From the NCBI GenBank assembly GCA_035652235.1, contig DASREE010000032.1, forward strand, positions 124,001 to 188,000: a stretch of DNA of 64,000 nt, read 5' to 3'. The stretch comes from PALSA-612 sp035652235. Lineage in GTDB: Bacteria; Actinomycetota; Thermoleophilia; Gaiellales; Gaiellaceae. Under the pieces are notes generated by a model. The model searched no databases and had not been told where the DNA came from. It worked only from the letters and a program-made list of their open reading frames with translations. Both the position numbers and the translations under genes were made by a program. Below, piece after piece: positions 43,880 through 51,745 of this stretch. Position 1 is the first letter of the stretch. Each line of letters opens with the position of its first letter.

Positions 43880-44248
43880 GTGCATATCCGCACCCTCGTC
43901 GTCGCCGCCGCCATCGCCGTCACGCTGGCCGGGGTGGGCGCGGCAACCGCCGCCCGCTCGGCGGCGCCCAAGCTCAAGGGTACCGTCGGCCCCGGCTTCA
44001 CGATCAGCCTGAAGACCGCGACGGGAAGGACGGTGACGACGCTCAAGGCCGGCACGTACACGATCGTCGTCAGCGACAGGTCCGCGATCCACAGCTTCGT
44101 GCTCGAGGGCCCGGGCGTCGAGCGCGACATCACGACTCCGAGCTTCGTCGGCACGAAGACGGTGACGGTCAAGCTCCGCAAGGGGAAGTACAAGTTCTAC
44201 TGCCGGCCGCACGAGAGCACGATGTTCGGCTTCGTGAAGGTCACGTAG
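43880..44248 (+). CDS. Exported cupredoxin-like copper protein
   Basis: 122 residues with a signal peptide (1-25, ending in Ala-rich ATAARSAA). A plastocyanin/azurin-like beta-sandwich follows with all type-1 copper ligands: His in AIHSFVLEG, then Cys, His and Met in YCRPHESTMFG (C-x2-H-x3-M). It may carry electrons outside the membrane or buffer copper. A Shine-Dalgarno AAGGAG precedes the GTG. It stands alone between the MBL remnant and the convergent cysteine operon; a hairpin follows. Confidence 0.85.
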   Translation: MHIRTLVVAAAIAVTLAGVGAATAARSAAPKLKGTVGPGFTISLKTATGRTVTTLKAGTYTIVVSDRSAIHSFVLEGPGVERDITTPSFVGTKTVTVKLRKGKYKFYCRPHESTMFGFVKVT

Positions 44249-44262
44249 CCTGGGACGCGGGC

Positions 44263-44283
44263 GGGCGGCCCTTGCGGCCGCCC
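44263..44283. terminator. Bidirectional terminator hairpin
   Basis: GGGCGGCC / GGCCGCCC, a perfect 8-bp stem with a 5-nt loop, lies between the convergent cupredoxin and JAMM peptidase genes and touches the latter's stop codon. There is no T-tract, as is usual in high-GC actinobacteria. Confidence 0.6.
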
Positions 44284-44657
44284 TAGCCCAGCTCGAGCGG
44301 CTCGGGCTGGCCGCCGACGATCCGCCAGGCGAGGAGCTCGCCGGTCGCCCGGGAGAGGATCAGGTAGGGCCGCCCCTCCCACTGGCCGATATTGGCGATG
44401 TCCGTCCTGGACGGGCGTGCCGAGTCGGTCGGGTGCGAGTGGAAGACGGCGAGCTCATAGCCCTCGTCCTCCAGGAAGAAGTCCATCGGGTCGCGCGGGC
44501 GAAGCTCGAAGCGGTACGGGCTCGCCGCCGCGTTGTCGGCCGGGAGGAAGCGCTCCGCCACCCCGTCGCGGAAGGCGATCAGACCGCAGGCCTCGTTCGG
44601 GGCCTCCGCCTCCGCGTGCGCCTCGAGCGCGCGGCGCACCGCCGCGGGGACTACCAC
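44283..44657 (-). CDS. mec: JAMM/MPN+ metallopeptidase of the Mec type
   Basis: Zinc peptidase that in mycobacteria releases cysteine from the CysO-cysteine adduct. 124 residues. The JAMM motif is complete: Glu 22 (NEACGLI) and HSHPTDSARPSRTD, with His 73, His 75, Ser 83 and Asp 86. Its start overlaps the CysO-CysM fusion gene by 7 nt, so it is the last gene of the rhodanese-E1, CysO-CysM, Mec operon. In this genome it might also cut the fusion protein after Gly-Gly, as deubiquitinases do; that is inference. Confidence 0.9.
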   Translation of the reverse strand: MVVPAAVRRALEAHAEAEAPNEACGLIAFRDGVAERFLPADNAAASPYRFELRPRDPMDFFLEDEGYELAVFHSHPTDSARPSRTDIANIGQWEGRPYLILSRATGELLAWRIVGGQPEPLELG

Positions 44658-45856
44658 CAGTGGCCGCGCTCCATCGACGTCTCCGCGTCCGCCGCCTCCC
44701 AGAAGTCCGCCGACAGGTACTTCCAGCCGCCGTCGGCGAGCACGCAGACGATCACGGAGCCCTCGTCGGCCTCCTCGGCGAGCCGGCGGGCCACGTGGAC
44801 GGCGGCGCCGGAGGAGACGCCGGCGAAGATGCCCTCGCGGTCGAGCAGCGCCCTCACGCCAGCTGCGGCCTCGGCGTTCGAGACGAGGATCTTGCGGTCG
44901 AGCTTGGTCACGTCGAGGATCGGGGGCACGTAGCCGTCCTCGAGCGAGCGAAGACCCATCACCGGATCTCCCGGGAGCGGCTCGGCGGCCGCCACGACCA
45001 GGTCGGGGAAGCTCTCGCGCAGCCGCTCACCCGTGCCCATGAGCGTGCCGCCCGTGCCGAGGCCGGCGACGAGCACGTCGACGCGGTCGAGCGCCTCGGC
45101 GATCTCGGCGCCTGTCCCCTCGTAGTGCGCCCGCGGGTTCGCCTCGTTGCCGTACTGGAAGGGCATGTAGTAGCGCGGGTCGTCGGCCGCCATCTCGAGC
45201 GCCAGGCGAACGGCGCCGTTCGAGCCCTCCGCGGCCGGCGAGTCGACGATCCGCGCGCCGTACAGGCGCAGCAGCCGCTTGCGCTCCTCGGTCGCGTTCT
45301 CCGGCATGACGCAGGTGAGCCGGTAGCCCTTCAGCTTCGCGATGAAGGCGAGCGAGATGCCGGTGTTCCCGCTCGTCGGCTCGAGCAGCTCGCGACCGGG
45401 CTCGAGCTCGCCGGAGGCCTCGGCCGCCTCGATCATCGCCTTGGCCACGCGGTCTTTGACCGAGCCCGTCGGGTTGTGGCCTTCGAGCTTCGCGTACAGG
45501 CGCACGCCGCCGGGCGCGAGCCGCGACAGCTCGACGAGCGGCGTGTGGCCGACCAGGTCGAGCACGGACGGAACGAGGTCGAGCCGCTGGCCGCCGGCCA
45601 TCGCCGGCAGCAGGATGACGGTCGCCCCGTTCGCGACGGGCGTGTCCAGCCCCTCGAGCGTGCGCACGTCCTCGCCCTCCACGTAGACGTTCACGAACGG
45701 GGCGATCTCCTCCTCGGCGTACACCTGCGCCGCGAGCCCGGGGAAGCGTCCGGTCAGGTCCTCCAGCAGCTCCCGGACGGTGTCGCCGGATGCCTCGACC
45801 TCGCGCTCGCCGCCGGTGGCGGCGCGAAGGGTGGGGGGGATGCGGACCTTCGCCAC
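44651..45856 (-). CDS. cysM: CysO-CysM fusion: sulfur carrier protein fused to PLP cysteine synthase
   Basis: One 401-residue frame holds two proteins that are separate in mycobacteria. Residues 1-89 are a ubiquitin-like MoaD/ThiS/CysO carrier (MAKVRIPPTLR, FVNVYVEGEDVR, NGATVILLPAMAGG), ending with the Gly-Gly that must be a free C-terminus to be thiocarboxylated. Residues 92-401 are CysM: VGHTPLVEL, the PLP Lys 134 in NPTGSVKDR, TSGNTGISLA, and VAGLGTGGTLMGTG. The junction is Gly 89-Gln 90 with no stop or frameshift. It begins directly after the E1 gene stop and overlaps mec. The E1 and JAMM neighbours confirm the pathway; how the carrier end is exposed is open. Confidence 0.92.
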   Translation of the reverse strand: MAKVRIPPTLRAATGGEREVEASGDTVRELLEDLTGRFPGLAAQVYAEEEIAPFVNVYVEGEDVRTLEGLDTPVANGATVILLPAMAGGQRLDLVPSVLDLVGHTPLVELSRLAPGGVRLYAKLEGHNPTGSVKDRVAKAMIEAAEASGELEPGRELLEPTSGNTGISLAFIAKLKGYRLTCVMPENATEERKRLLRLYGARIVDSPAAEGSNGAVRLALEMAADDPRYYMPFQYGNEANPRAHYEGTGAEIAEALDRVDVLVAGLGTGGTLMGTGERLRESFPDLVVAAAEPLPGDPVMGLRSLEDGYVPPILDVTKLDRKILVSNAEAAAGVRALLDREGIFAGVSSGAAVHVARRLAEEADEGSVIVCVLADGGWKYLSADFWEAADAETSMERGHWW

Positions 45857-47035
45857 TCAGTGCACCTCCGCTGGTCGGCCCTGGCAGAACTCGACGTAGT
45901 CGACGTATTCGGTGATCGTCGGCGACTCGCCGCAGACCGGGCACGAGGGGTCCCGGCGCAGCGTCACCTCGGTGAAGGAGGGGGCGAGCGCGTCGAACAG
46001 GAGCAGGCGGCCGACGAGCGGCTCGCCGATCCCGAGCGCCAGCTTGATCGCCTCGTTCGCCTGGATGGAGCCGACGATACCCGGGAGGACGCCGAGCACG
46101 CCGCCCTCGGCGCAGCTCGGCGCCAGCTCGGGCGGAGGAGGCTGCGGGAAGAGGCACCGGTAGCAGGGGCCCTCGTGCGGCTTGAACACGGTCACCTGCC
46201 CCTCGAAGCGGAAGATCGACCCGTGCACGACGGGGATCCCGTGCCACACCGACGCGTCGTTCAGCAGGTAGCGCGTCGGGAAGTTGTCGGCGCCGTCGAC
46301 GATCACGTCCCAGCCCTCTCCCACGACGCGGTCGATGTTCTCGGAGGTGAGCCGCTCCTTGAAGATGCGCACGTGCACGTCCGGGTTGAGCGCCTCGATC
46401 GTCCGCTGCGCCGACTCGGCCTTCGGCTCGCCGAGCCGCTCGGTCGAGTGCACGATCTGGCGCTGGAGGTTGGTCGTGTCGACGACATCGTCGTCGACGA
46501 TGCCGATCGTGCCCACGCCTGCGGCGGCGAGGTACAGGGCCGCCGGGGAGCCGAGGCCACCCGCCCCGATCAGGAGGATACGCGAGTCGAGCAGCCTGAT
46601 CTGGCCGGCCTCGCCCACCTCCGGGATAAGCAGGTGTCGGCTGTAGCGCGCCCGCTTCGCATCGTCGAGCGTCCGCGGCAGCACGGTCGGAAAGCCGTTC
46701 CGCTTCCAGTCCGTGTAGCCGCCGGCGAGCGAGAAGACGGTCTCGAAGCCGAGCTCGCCGAGCGTCTTGGCGGCGAACGCCGACCGCGAGCCGCCGGCGC
46801 AGTAGACGATGACCGGCCGCTGCGGATCGGGGAGGGCCTGCTCGACCTGGGACTCGAGGGAGCCGCGCGGGATGTGCACGGCGCCCGGGATGTGGCCCTC
46901 CTTCCACTCCTGTAGCTCCCGGACGTCGAGGAGTACCGGCGCCGGCTCCTGCGCGAGGAGCTCGGCCGCGCGCGTTGCGTCGACCTCGTCGATCTCGGAC
47001 TTGACCTGCTGCAGGAGCTCCTGGTAGCTCGCCAT
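45857..47035 (-). CDS. MoeZ/MoeB-like E1 activating enzyme with N-terminal rhodanese domain
   Basis: Adenylates the carrier's Gly-Gly end and adds sulfur. 392 residues: a rhodanese domain (about 18-118; active Cys 79 in VYCAGGSRS), then a ThiF/MoeB E1 domain (about 125-385). The E1 part has RYSRHLLIPEVGEAGQ, the nucleotide motif GAGGLGSPAALYLA, NLQRQ, two zinc Cys pairs (CYRC, CPVC) and PSCAEGGVLGVLPG. The domain order is the reverse of MoeZ/MoeBR, where rhodanese is C-terminal. First gene of the cysteine operon, abutting the fusion gene. The ATG start follows TATACT by 10 nt. Confidence 0.92.
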   Translation of the reverse strand: MASYQELLQQVKSEIDEVDATRAAELLAQEPAPVLLDVRELQEWKEGHIPGAVHIPRGSLESQVEQALPDPQRPVIVYCAGGSRSAFAAKTLGELGFETVFSLAGGYTDWKRNGFPTVLPRTLDDAKRARYSRHLLIPEVGEAGQIRLLDSRILLIGAGGLGSPAALYLAAAGVGTIGIVDDDVVDTTNLQRQIVHSTERLGEPKAESAQRTIEALNPDVHVRIFKERLTSENIDRVVGEGWDVIVDGADNFPTRYLLNDASVWHGIPVVHGSIFRFEGQVTVFKPHEGPCYRCLFPQPPPPELAPSCAEGGVLGVLPGIVGSIQANEAIKLALGIGEPLVGRLLLFDALAPSFTEVTLRRDPSCPVCGESPTITEYVDYVEFCQGRPAEVH

Positions 47036-47045
47036 TGGTTTCAAA

Positions 47046-47051
47046 AGTATA
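47046..47051 (-). promoter_or_regulatory. -10 box of the carrier-protein cysteine operon
   Basis: TATACT on the minus strand, 10 nt before the E1 ATG, followed by an A/T-rich stretch. It predicts a leader of only about 3 nt for the whole operon. Confidence 0.6.
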
Positions 47052-47201
47052 GCGACGTGCTGCGCCGACGACAGCGATCTCCTCGCTGCCCGCCTCCGCG
47101 GATGCAACAGTCGAACGTCGCGGCGGGCGGCGAGCTTCCCGCGGGCGAGCCGCGGCGGGCTGACGGCGCGGGCTGCACGGCGGCGCGAGTATCGTCGGCT
47201 C

Positions 47202-48176
47202 GTGTCGGCGCGGACGAGGATCTCCCTGCTCGTCGCCGTGGTCGCGGTCGCGGCCGCCGGCGTCACGGTCGGGGCGACGCTCCTGACCCGGGCGGGCGGC
47301 GGCGAGACGGCGGCGGGCGTGCGGCCGCGCCCCGGCTCGCCGGAGCTCGACCTCGACCTCGGCGTGCGCACCGACGCGGAGGCGGTCGCCCTGCGCCGCG
47401 CCTCGGCGCTGTACGGGCGCAGGCGGTACCGGGCGGCGCTCGCGATCTTCCGGCGCTACCGCACGCTCGAGGCGCGGGTCGGCGCCGCGCTGTCGGCCTG
47501 GCCGGACGGCTTCCCCGCCCTCGCCCAGCTCGCGCGCGAGCATCCGCGGAGCGGCCTCGTCCAGCTCGAGCTCGGCCTCGCCTACTACTGGCAGGGGAAG
47601 CTGCCGCAGGCGCAGGCGGCCTGGCGGCGGGCCGCCCGCGTGCAGCCGGACACGTCGTACGCGGTCCGCGCCGCCGATCTGCTCCACCCCCGCTACGTGC
47701 CGGGCCTGCCCCCGTTCGTGCCCTCGTTCGGCGCGCCGAAGGCCCTCGACCGCCTCTCGCCGCCGCAGCAGGTCGCCTCGCTCGCCGCGCGCGCGAGGCG
47801 TGGCGGCGCACGGGACAAGCTCCTGTACGGCGTTGCCCTGCAGGGGCTCGGCAGGCCGGTCTCGGCCGAGCGCGAGTTCGCAGCGGCGGCCGCCCTCGCG
47901 CCGCACGACGCGGACGCGCAGGTGGCGGCGGCCGTAGGCCTGTTCGACAAGGCACGACCCGCGGCGGCGTTCTCGAGGCTCGGGCCGCTGACGCGCACCT
48001 TCCCGCATGCCGCCATCGTCCGTTTCCATCTCGGGCTGTTGCTGCTCTGGATCGACGAGATCGCGAAGGGGAAGGCGGAGCTTCGTCGCGTCATCGCGGA
48101 GGGCACCGAGCCGTTCGCAGGCTACGCCCGGTCGTTTCTCGCCAAGCTCGCCGCGTCGGCGCAGCCGCGGCGGTAG
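47202..48176 (+). CDS. Membrane-anchored TPR protein
   Basis: 324 residues: an N-terminal signal anchor (about 8-28), a Gly-rich linker, then tetratricopeptide-like helices (about 60-165 and 195-310; LELGLAYYWQGKLPQAQAAWRRA and VALQGLGRPVSAEREFAAAAAL). Between them is a Pro-rich loop. It is probably an extracytoplasmic scaffold; partners are unknown. The GTG is 6 nt after TATCGT (47190-47195). It diverges from the cysteine operon. Confidence 0.8.
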   Translation: MSARTRISLLVAVVAVAAAGVTVGATLLTRAGGGETAAGVRPRPGSPELDLDLGVRTDAEAVALRRASALYGRRRYRAALAIFRRYRTLEARVGAALSAWPDGFPALAQLAREHPRSGLVQLELGLAYYWQGKLPQAQAAWRRAARVQPDTSYAVRAADLLHPRYVPGLPPFVPSFGAPKALDRLSPPQQVASLAARARRGGARDKLLYGVALQGLGRPVSAEREFAAAAALAPHDADAQVAAAVGLFDKARPAAAFSRLGPLTRTFPHAAIVRFHLGLLLLWIDEIAKGKAELRRVIAEGTEPFAGYARSFLAKLAASAQPRR

Positions 48177-48203
48177 ACGAACGATCCCGCTAGGGTGCGC
48201 CGG

Positions 48204-49535
48204 GTGACGCCGGAGACGAGCAGGCTGATCGACGAGGCGGCGGAGCTGCTGCGCATCCCGAGCGTGAGCGCCGATCCCGCGCACGAGGGGGACGTCCGCC
48301 GCGCCGCCGAGTGGGTGGCCCGCTTCGTCCGCTCGGCGGGAGGCGAGGCCGCCGTCGTCGACTGGCAGGGGAGCCCGCTCGCCGTCGGCGAGCTGCGCGC
48401 GTCCTCCGGCGCGGACTCGGCGCCGACCGTGCTCGTCTACGGCCACGTCGACGTCCAGCCGCCCGACCCGCTCGACGAGTGGGACAGCCCGCCGTTCGAG
48501 CCGCAGGTGCGCGGCGAGTGGCTGTACGGCCGTGGGGTTGCAGACGACAAGGGGCAGCTCTACCTGCTCCTGCGCGCGGCCGCCGACCTGGCCGCAGCCG
48601 GGACGCTGCCTGTGAACGTGCGCGTCGCCTGCGACGGCGAGGAAGAGGTCGGCGGCCAGTCGGTGGTCGGCTTCCTCGCCGGCGAGCGGCCGCCGGCAGC
48701 CGCGTGCGTGATCTTCGACTCGGACATGCCGCGGCGCGGCAGGCCGGCCTTCTGCGTCGCGATGCGCGGGCTCGTCTACCTCCACCTGCGCGTCCGGACC
48801 GGCAGCCGCGACCTGCATTCGGGCGTGTACGGCGGGGCGGCGCTGAACGCGACGCACGCGCTCCTCGACATCCTGTCCGCGGTGGTGGCCAGGGACGGGA
48901 CGCTGCCGGAGGCTCTGCGAGCGGGTGTCATCCCGCCCACGGAGGAGGAGCTGGCAGGCTGGCGCTCGCTCCAGCCGGGCGCCGAGGCGCTGTCCGAGCA
49001 GGGGGCGCGGCCCGCCGACGCTCGCGCGGCCGACGAGTTCTACCTGCGCACGTGGGCGCAGCCGTCGCTCGACGTGAACGGTGTGGAAGGGGGCTCGCCG
49101 CAGCTGGTGAAGACGGTGCTGCCGGTGCTCGCCGAGGCGAACCTGTCGATCCGGCTCGTCGCCGGCCAGGACCCGGCGGAGATCGCTGCCGCGCTCGAGC
49201 GCCTGCTGCGGGAGGCTGCCCCGCCCGGGGCCGACGTCGAGGTCGTGGTGCGCTCGACGTCGAAGCCGGGGCTCGTGCGGACGGAATCGCCACCGCTCCG
49301 GCTGGCCCTGGACGCGTTCGAGCGCGCGATCGGCGTCCGCCCGCTCCTGCTTCGCTCGGGCGGCTCGCTGCCGATCGTCGCCGAGCTCGCCGACCAGGGC
49401 ATCCCGGCTCTGATCACGGGCTTCGCCCTCCCGGACAGCAACATCCACGCGCCGAACGAGCGGCTGCTCGTCGAGTACCTGCCGCTCGGGCTGGCCGCCG
49501 CCCGCGAGCTCTTCCTGGCGCTCGGCGGGCTCTAG
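48204..49535 (+). CDS. M20-family dipeptidase/metallopeptidase
   Basis: Dinuclear zinc amidohydrolase cleaving dipeptides or N-acyl amino acids. Metal ligands: YGHVDVQPPDPLDEWD, GRGVADDKGQL, DGEEEVGG, FDSD and the C-terminal NIHAPNERL. A dimerisation lid domain is inserted at about 185-340. The length is 443 residues. I choose GTG 48204, 7 nt after TAGGGT (48191-48196); a GTG at 48195 would overlap the -10 box. It ends 1 nt before the convergent HxlR stop. Confidence 0.92.
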   Translation: MTPETSRLIDEAAELLRIPSVSADPAHEGDVRRAAEWVARFVRSAGGEAAVVDWQGSPLAVGELRASSGADSAPTVLVYGHVDVQPPDPLDEWDSPPFEPQVRGEWLYGRGVADDKGQLYLLLRAAADLAAAGTLPVNVRVACDGEEEVGGQSVVGFLAGERPPAAACVIFDSDMPRRGRPAFCVAMRGLVYLHLRVRTGSRDLHSGVYGGAALNATHALLDILSAVVARDGTLPEALRAGVIPPTEEELAGWRSLQPGAEALSEQGARPADARAADEFYLRTWAQPSLDVNGVEGGSPQLVKTVLPVLAEANLSIRLVAGQDPAEIAAALERLLREAAPPGADVEVVVRSTSKPGLVRTESPPLRLALDAFERAIGVRPLLLRSGGSLPIVAELADQGIPALITGFALPDSNIHAPNERLLVEYLPLGLAAARELFLALGGL

Positions 49536-49536
49536 C

Positions 49537-49935
49537 TCATGGCGCTCGGCCGGCGCGGGAGCCGGCGCGATCCGCGCCCACGGCGTCGCCCGAGTGGTCG
49601 TGCTCGGGCACGAGCCAAGTGTGCCCGAAGTCGCGCATCGCCTCGATGATCGGGAGGAGCGAGCGTCCCTTCGCCGTCAGCTCGTACTCGACGCGCGGAG
49701 GCGTCTCCGCGTAGCTGTGGCGGACGACGATCGCCTCGTGCTCGAGCAGGCGGAGCCGTTCGGAGAGCGTCCGCGGGCTGATGCCCGGGCACGCGTGCTC
49801 GAGCTGCGAGAACCGGCGCGGCCCCTCGGACAGGTCGTGGACGATCAGCGCCGTCCACTTCGCGCCGATGATGTCCGCACAGCATGCGACGGCGCAGGTC
49901 TCGTCGTGCACCTCGTTCATCGTGCGCATCGCCAC
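49537..49935 (-). CDS. HxlR-family winged-helix regulator
   Basis: 132-residue MarR-like winged helix of the HxlR class, which often senses thiols or aldehydes. Features: CAVACCADIIGAKWTALIV, with three Cys ahead of the HTH, RRFSQLEHACPGISPRTLSERLR as recognition region, and RVEYELTAKGRSLLPI as wing. The start is GTG 49935, 6 nt from TACACT (complement of 49942-49947); ATG follows two codons later. It is flanked by unrelated genes, so its target is unknown. Confidence 0.87.
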   Translation of the reverse strand: MAMRTMNEVHDETCAVACCADIIGAKWTALIVHDLSEGPRRFSQLEHACPGISPRTLSERLRLLEHEAIVVRHSYAETPPRVEYELTAKGRSLLPIIEAMRDFGHTWLVPEHDHSGDAVGADRAGSRAGRAP

Positions 49936-50059
49936 ACCCCCAGTGTACTCGCTGCGGTTTGACGCCGACCGCGGGCCGTGATCGACCTGCAGGCGCACGT
50001 CGTTTCGGGCGTCGACGGACGGACCGCGACGACGGAGCGGCTCGGCTGGCTGGCAGCGA

Positions 50060-50076
50060 GCGGCGGGTCCCGCCGC
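50060..50076 (-). terminator. Strong GC hairpin downstream of the amidohydrolase gene
   Basis: GCGGCGGG-T-CCCGCCGC, perfect arms of 8 bp, lies 79 nt past the stop of the amidohydrolase gene on the minus strand. The rest of the 219-nt gap to the HxlR promoter holds no gene I can support. Confidence 0.4.
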
Positions 50077-50154
50077 GGCCGGGGAGGCGCCACCGGCGCT
50101 TCCTGCGCGGTTGAGGCGTCCTGGGCGGCCGCCGCTCGCGGACAGCCGGGGCGT

Positions 50155-51690
50155 CTACCACGGCGGCGGGTTGTGCGCCCAGCGGCCGCCGACCATCGTC
50201 GCCACGACCTGCACCTGCGCCAGCTCCTCGGGCGGGCACGTCACCGGGTCGCGGTCGAGCACGACCAGGTCGGCGAGGTAGCCCGGGAGGAGCTTGCCGC
50301 GCCGCCGCTCGTCTCCAGCCAGCCAGGCCGGGGCGAGGATGGTGGCGGCGAGCGCCGCCTCGACGTCGAGGGCCTCCTCCGGACGCCAGGCGGGGCGGTC
50401 GTCGAGCGTGCGCAGCACGGCGGCTCTGATCCCGGCCAGCGGGTCGAGCTCCTCGACGGGCGCGTCCGACCCGTTCGCGAGCACGGCGTCGGAGGCGGCG
50501 AGCGAGCGGTAGGCGTACGCGCCCGCGAGCCGGTCCGGCCACAGCCGCTCGGCCAGGTCGCGGTCGGACGGGGCGTGGCTGAACTGCACCGAGGCAGCAA
50601 CGCCGAGCTCGGCGAAACGGGCGAGATCCTCGCCGGCGAGGCACTGGGCGTGCTCGATCCGCGGCCGGAGCCCGCGCGGGCGCCAGTCGCCGACGGTCGC
50701 CTCGAGCGCGTCGAGGGCATTGCGGTTCGCCCGGTCGCCGATCGCGTGCACGGCGACAGGCCAGCCGAGCGCGGCCGCCCGCCGGACGACGGCGGCGAGC
50801 TCGCCGGCGCTTGTGATCTCGACGCCCGAGCCGTCGAGCATGAGCGCCGTCCGCGACCCGAGCGTCCCGTCCATGAACACCTTCAGGTAGCCGAGGCGGA
50901 GGTAGTCGTCGCCGATCCCTGCGCGCACCCCGATCGCCTCCAGCGCGTCGAGCTGTTCGTGCGGGAGCGACTGCCAGACCCGCACTAGCGGCATGCCCGT
51001 CTCGCGGAGCTTCTGCCACAGCCGAGGCGCCCCCAGCGAGCCGTCCTTGTCGTGCACGGAGGTGACGCCCCGCGCGAGCGCGAGCCGCACGCCCGTCCGC
51101 ATGGCGTCGACGTACTCGTCGTCCGTCGCCGTGACGAACCGCGCCCGGAAGGTCCAGGCTGCCTCCTCGCGGAGGAGCCCGGTGGGCCGGCCGTCGGCGT
51201 CGCGCTCGACGACGCCGCGCCCCACCTCGAGCTCGTCGCCTGCGAGCGCGAGCGCGGCCGAGTTGACCCACAGCGAGTGGTAGTCCTTGGCGGTGAGCGC
51301 GGCCGGCGTGTCGCCGGTGAGCGGGTCGAGGTCGTATCGCGTCGGCTCGACCGGCGGCGACCAGTCTGCGCTTCGCCAGCCGTGCCCGCGAAGCCAGGCG
51401 CCGGACGCCGGGGCGGGAGCTCGCCGCAGCCGCTCCAGCGCCTCGGACAGGGAGCGGCAGCCGTCGAGGTCGACCTGCCGCTGGGCGAGCGACCAGGTCG
51501 GAAAGTGGACGTGCGCGTCGGCGAAGCCGGGCAGGACAGTGAGGCCGCGCAGGTCGACCACGTCGGGACTCGGCAGCGCGGTCTCGTGGGCGCCGACGCC
51601 GCCCACGATGCGCTCTCCGGCGATCGCGAGCGCGCGCACCGTCGGAAGCGACGCGTCCATCGTCCGGATGAGGCCGTTCTCGAGGATCAC
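50155..51690 (-). CDS. YtcJ-like metal-dependent amidohydrolase
   Basis: 511-residue amidohydrolase (PF07969 type). Metal and active-site motifs: LPGFADAHVHFP, GYLKVFMDGTLGSRTA, VAVHAIGDRANR, RIEHAQCL and NGSDAPVEELDP. The substrate is unknown (amide or formamide in relatives). The start is GTG 51690, 7 nt from TACGCT (complement of 51698-51703); a longer open frame upstream is a shadow of the next gene. Confidence 0.9.
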   Translation of the reverse strand: MILENGLIRTMDASLPTVRALAIAGERIVGGVGAHETALPSPDVVDLRGLTVLPGFADAHVHFPTWSLAQRQVDLDGCRSLSEALERLRRAPAPASGAWLRGHGWRSADWSPPVEPTRYDLDPLTGDTPAALTAKDYHSLWVNSAALALAGDELEVGRGVVERDADGRPTGLLREEAAWTFRARFVTATDDEYVDAMRTGVRLALARGVTSVHDKDGSLGAPRLWQKLRETGMPLVRVWQSLPHEQLDALEAIGVRAGIGDDYLRLGYLKVFMDGTLGSRTALMLDGSGVEITSAGELAAVVRRAAALGWPVAVHAIGDRANRNALDALEATVGDWRPRGLRPRIEHAQCLAGEDLARFAELGVAASVQFSHAPSDRDLAERLWPDRLAGAYAYRSLAASDAVLANGSDAPVEELDPLAGIRAAVLRTLDDRPAWRPEEALDVEAALAATILAPAWLAGDERRRGKLLPGYLADLVVLDRDPVTCPPEELAQVQVVATMVGGRWAHNPPPW

Positions 51691-51745
51691 CGCCGGCAGC
51701 GTACGCCGACCCGCGCGCGGCCTGCCGCAGCTTCGGCCGGCGCTG

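Noticed and set aside
44651..45856. Fusion of CysO and CysM as a sequencing error or missed stop
   Set aside because: Both halves are in one uninterrupted frame. CysM lacks an obvious own start at the junction (no ATG or GTG with a ribosome site), and the neighbours overlap normally. A read check is still advisable.
45027..49448. Minus-strand open frame of over 1400 codons across the M20, TPR and cysteine genes
   Set aside because: It crosses several genes with clear families in other frames and has no recognisable domain.
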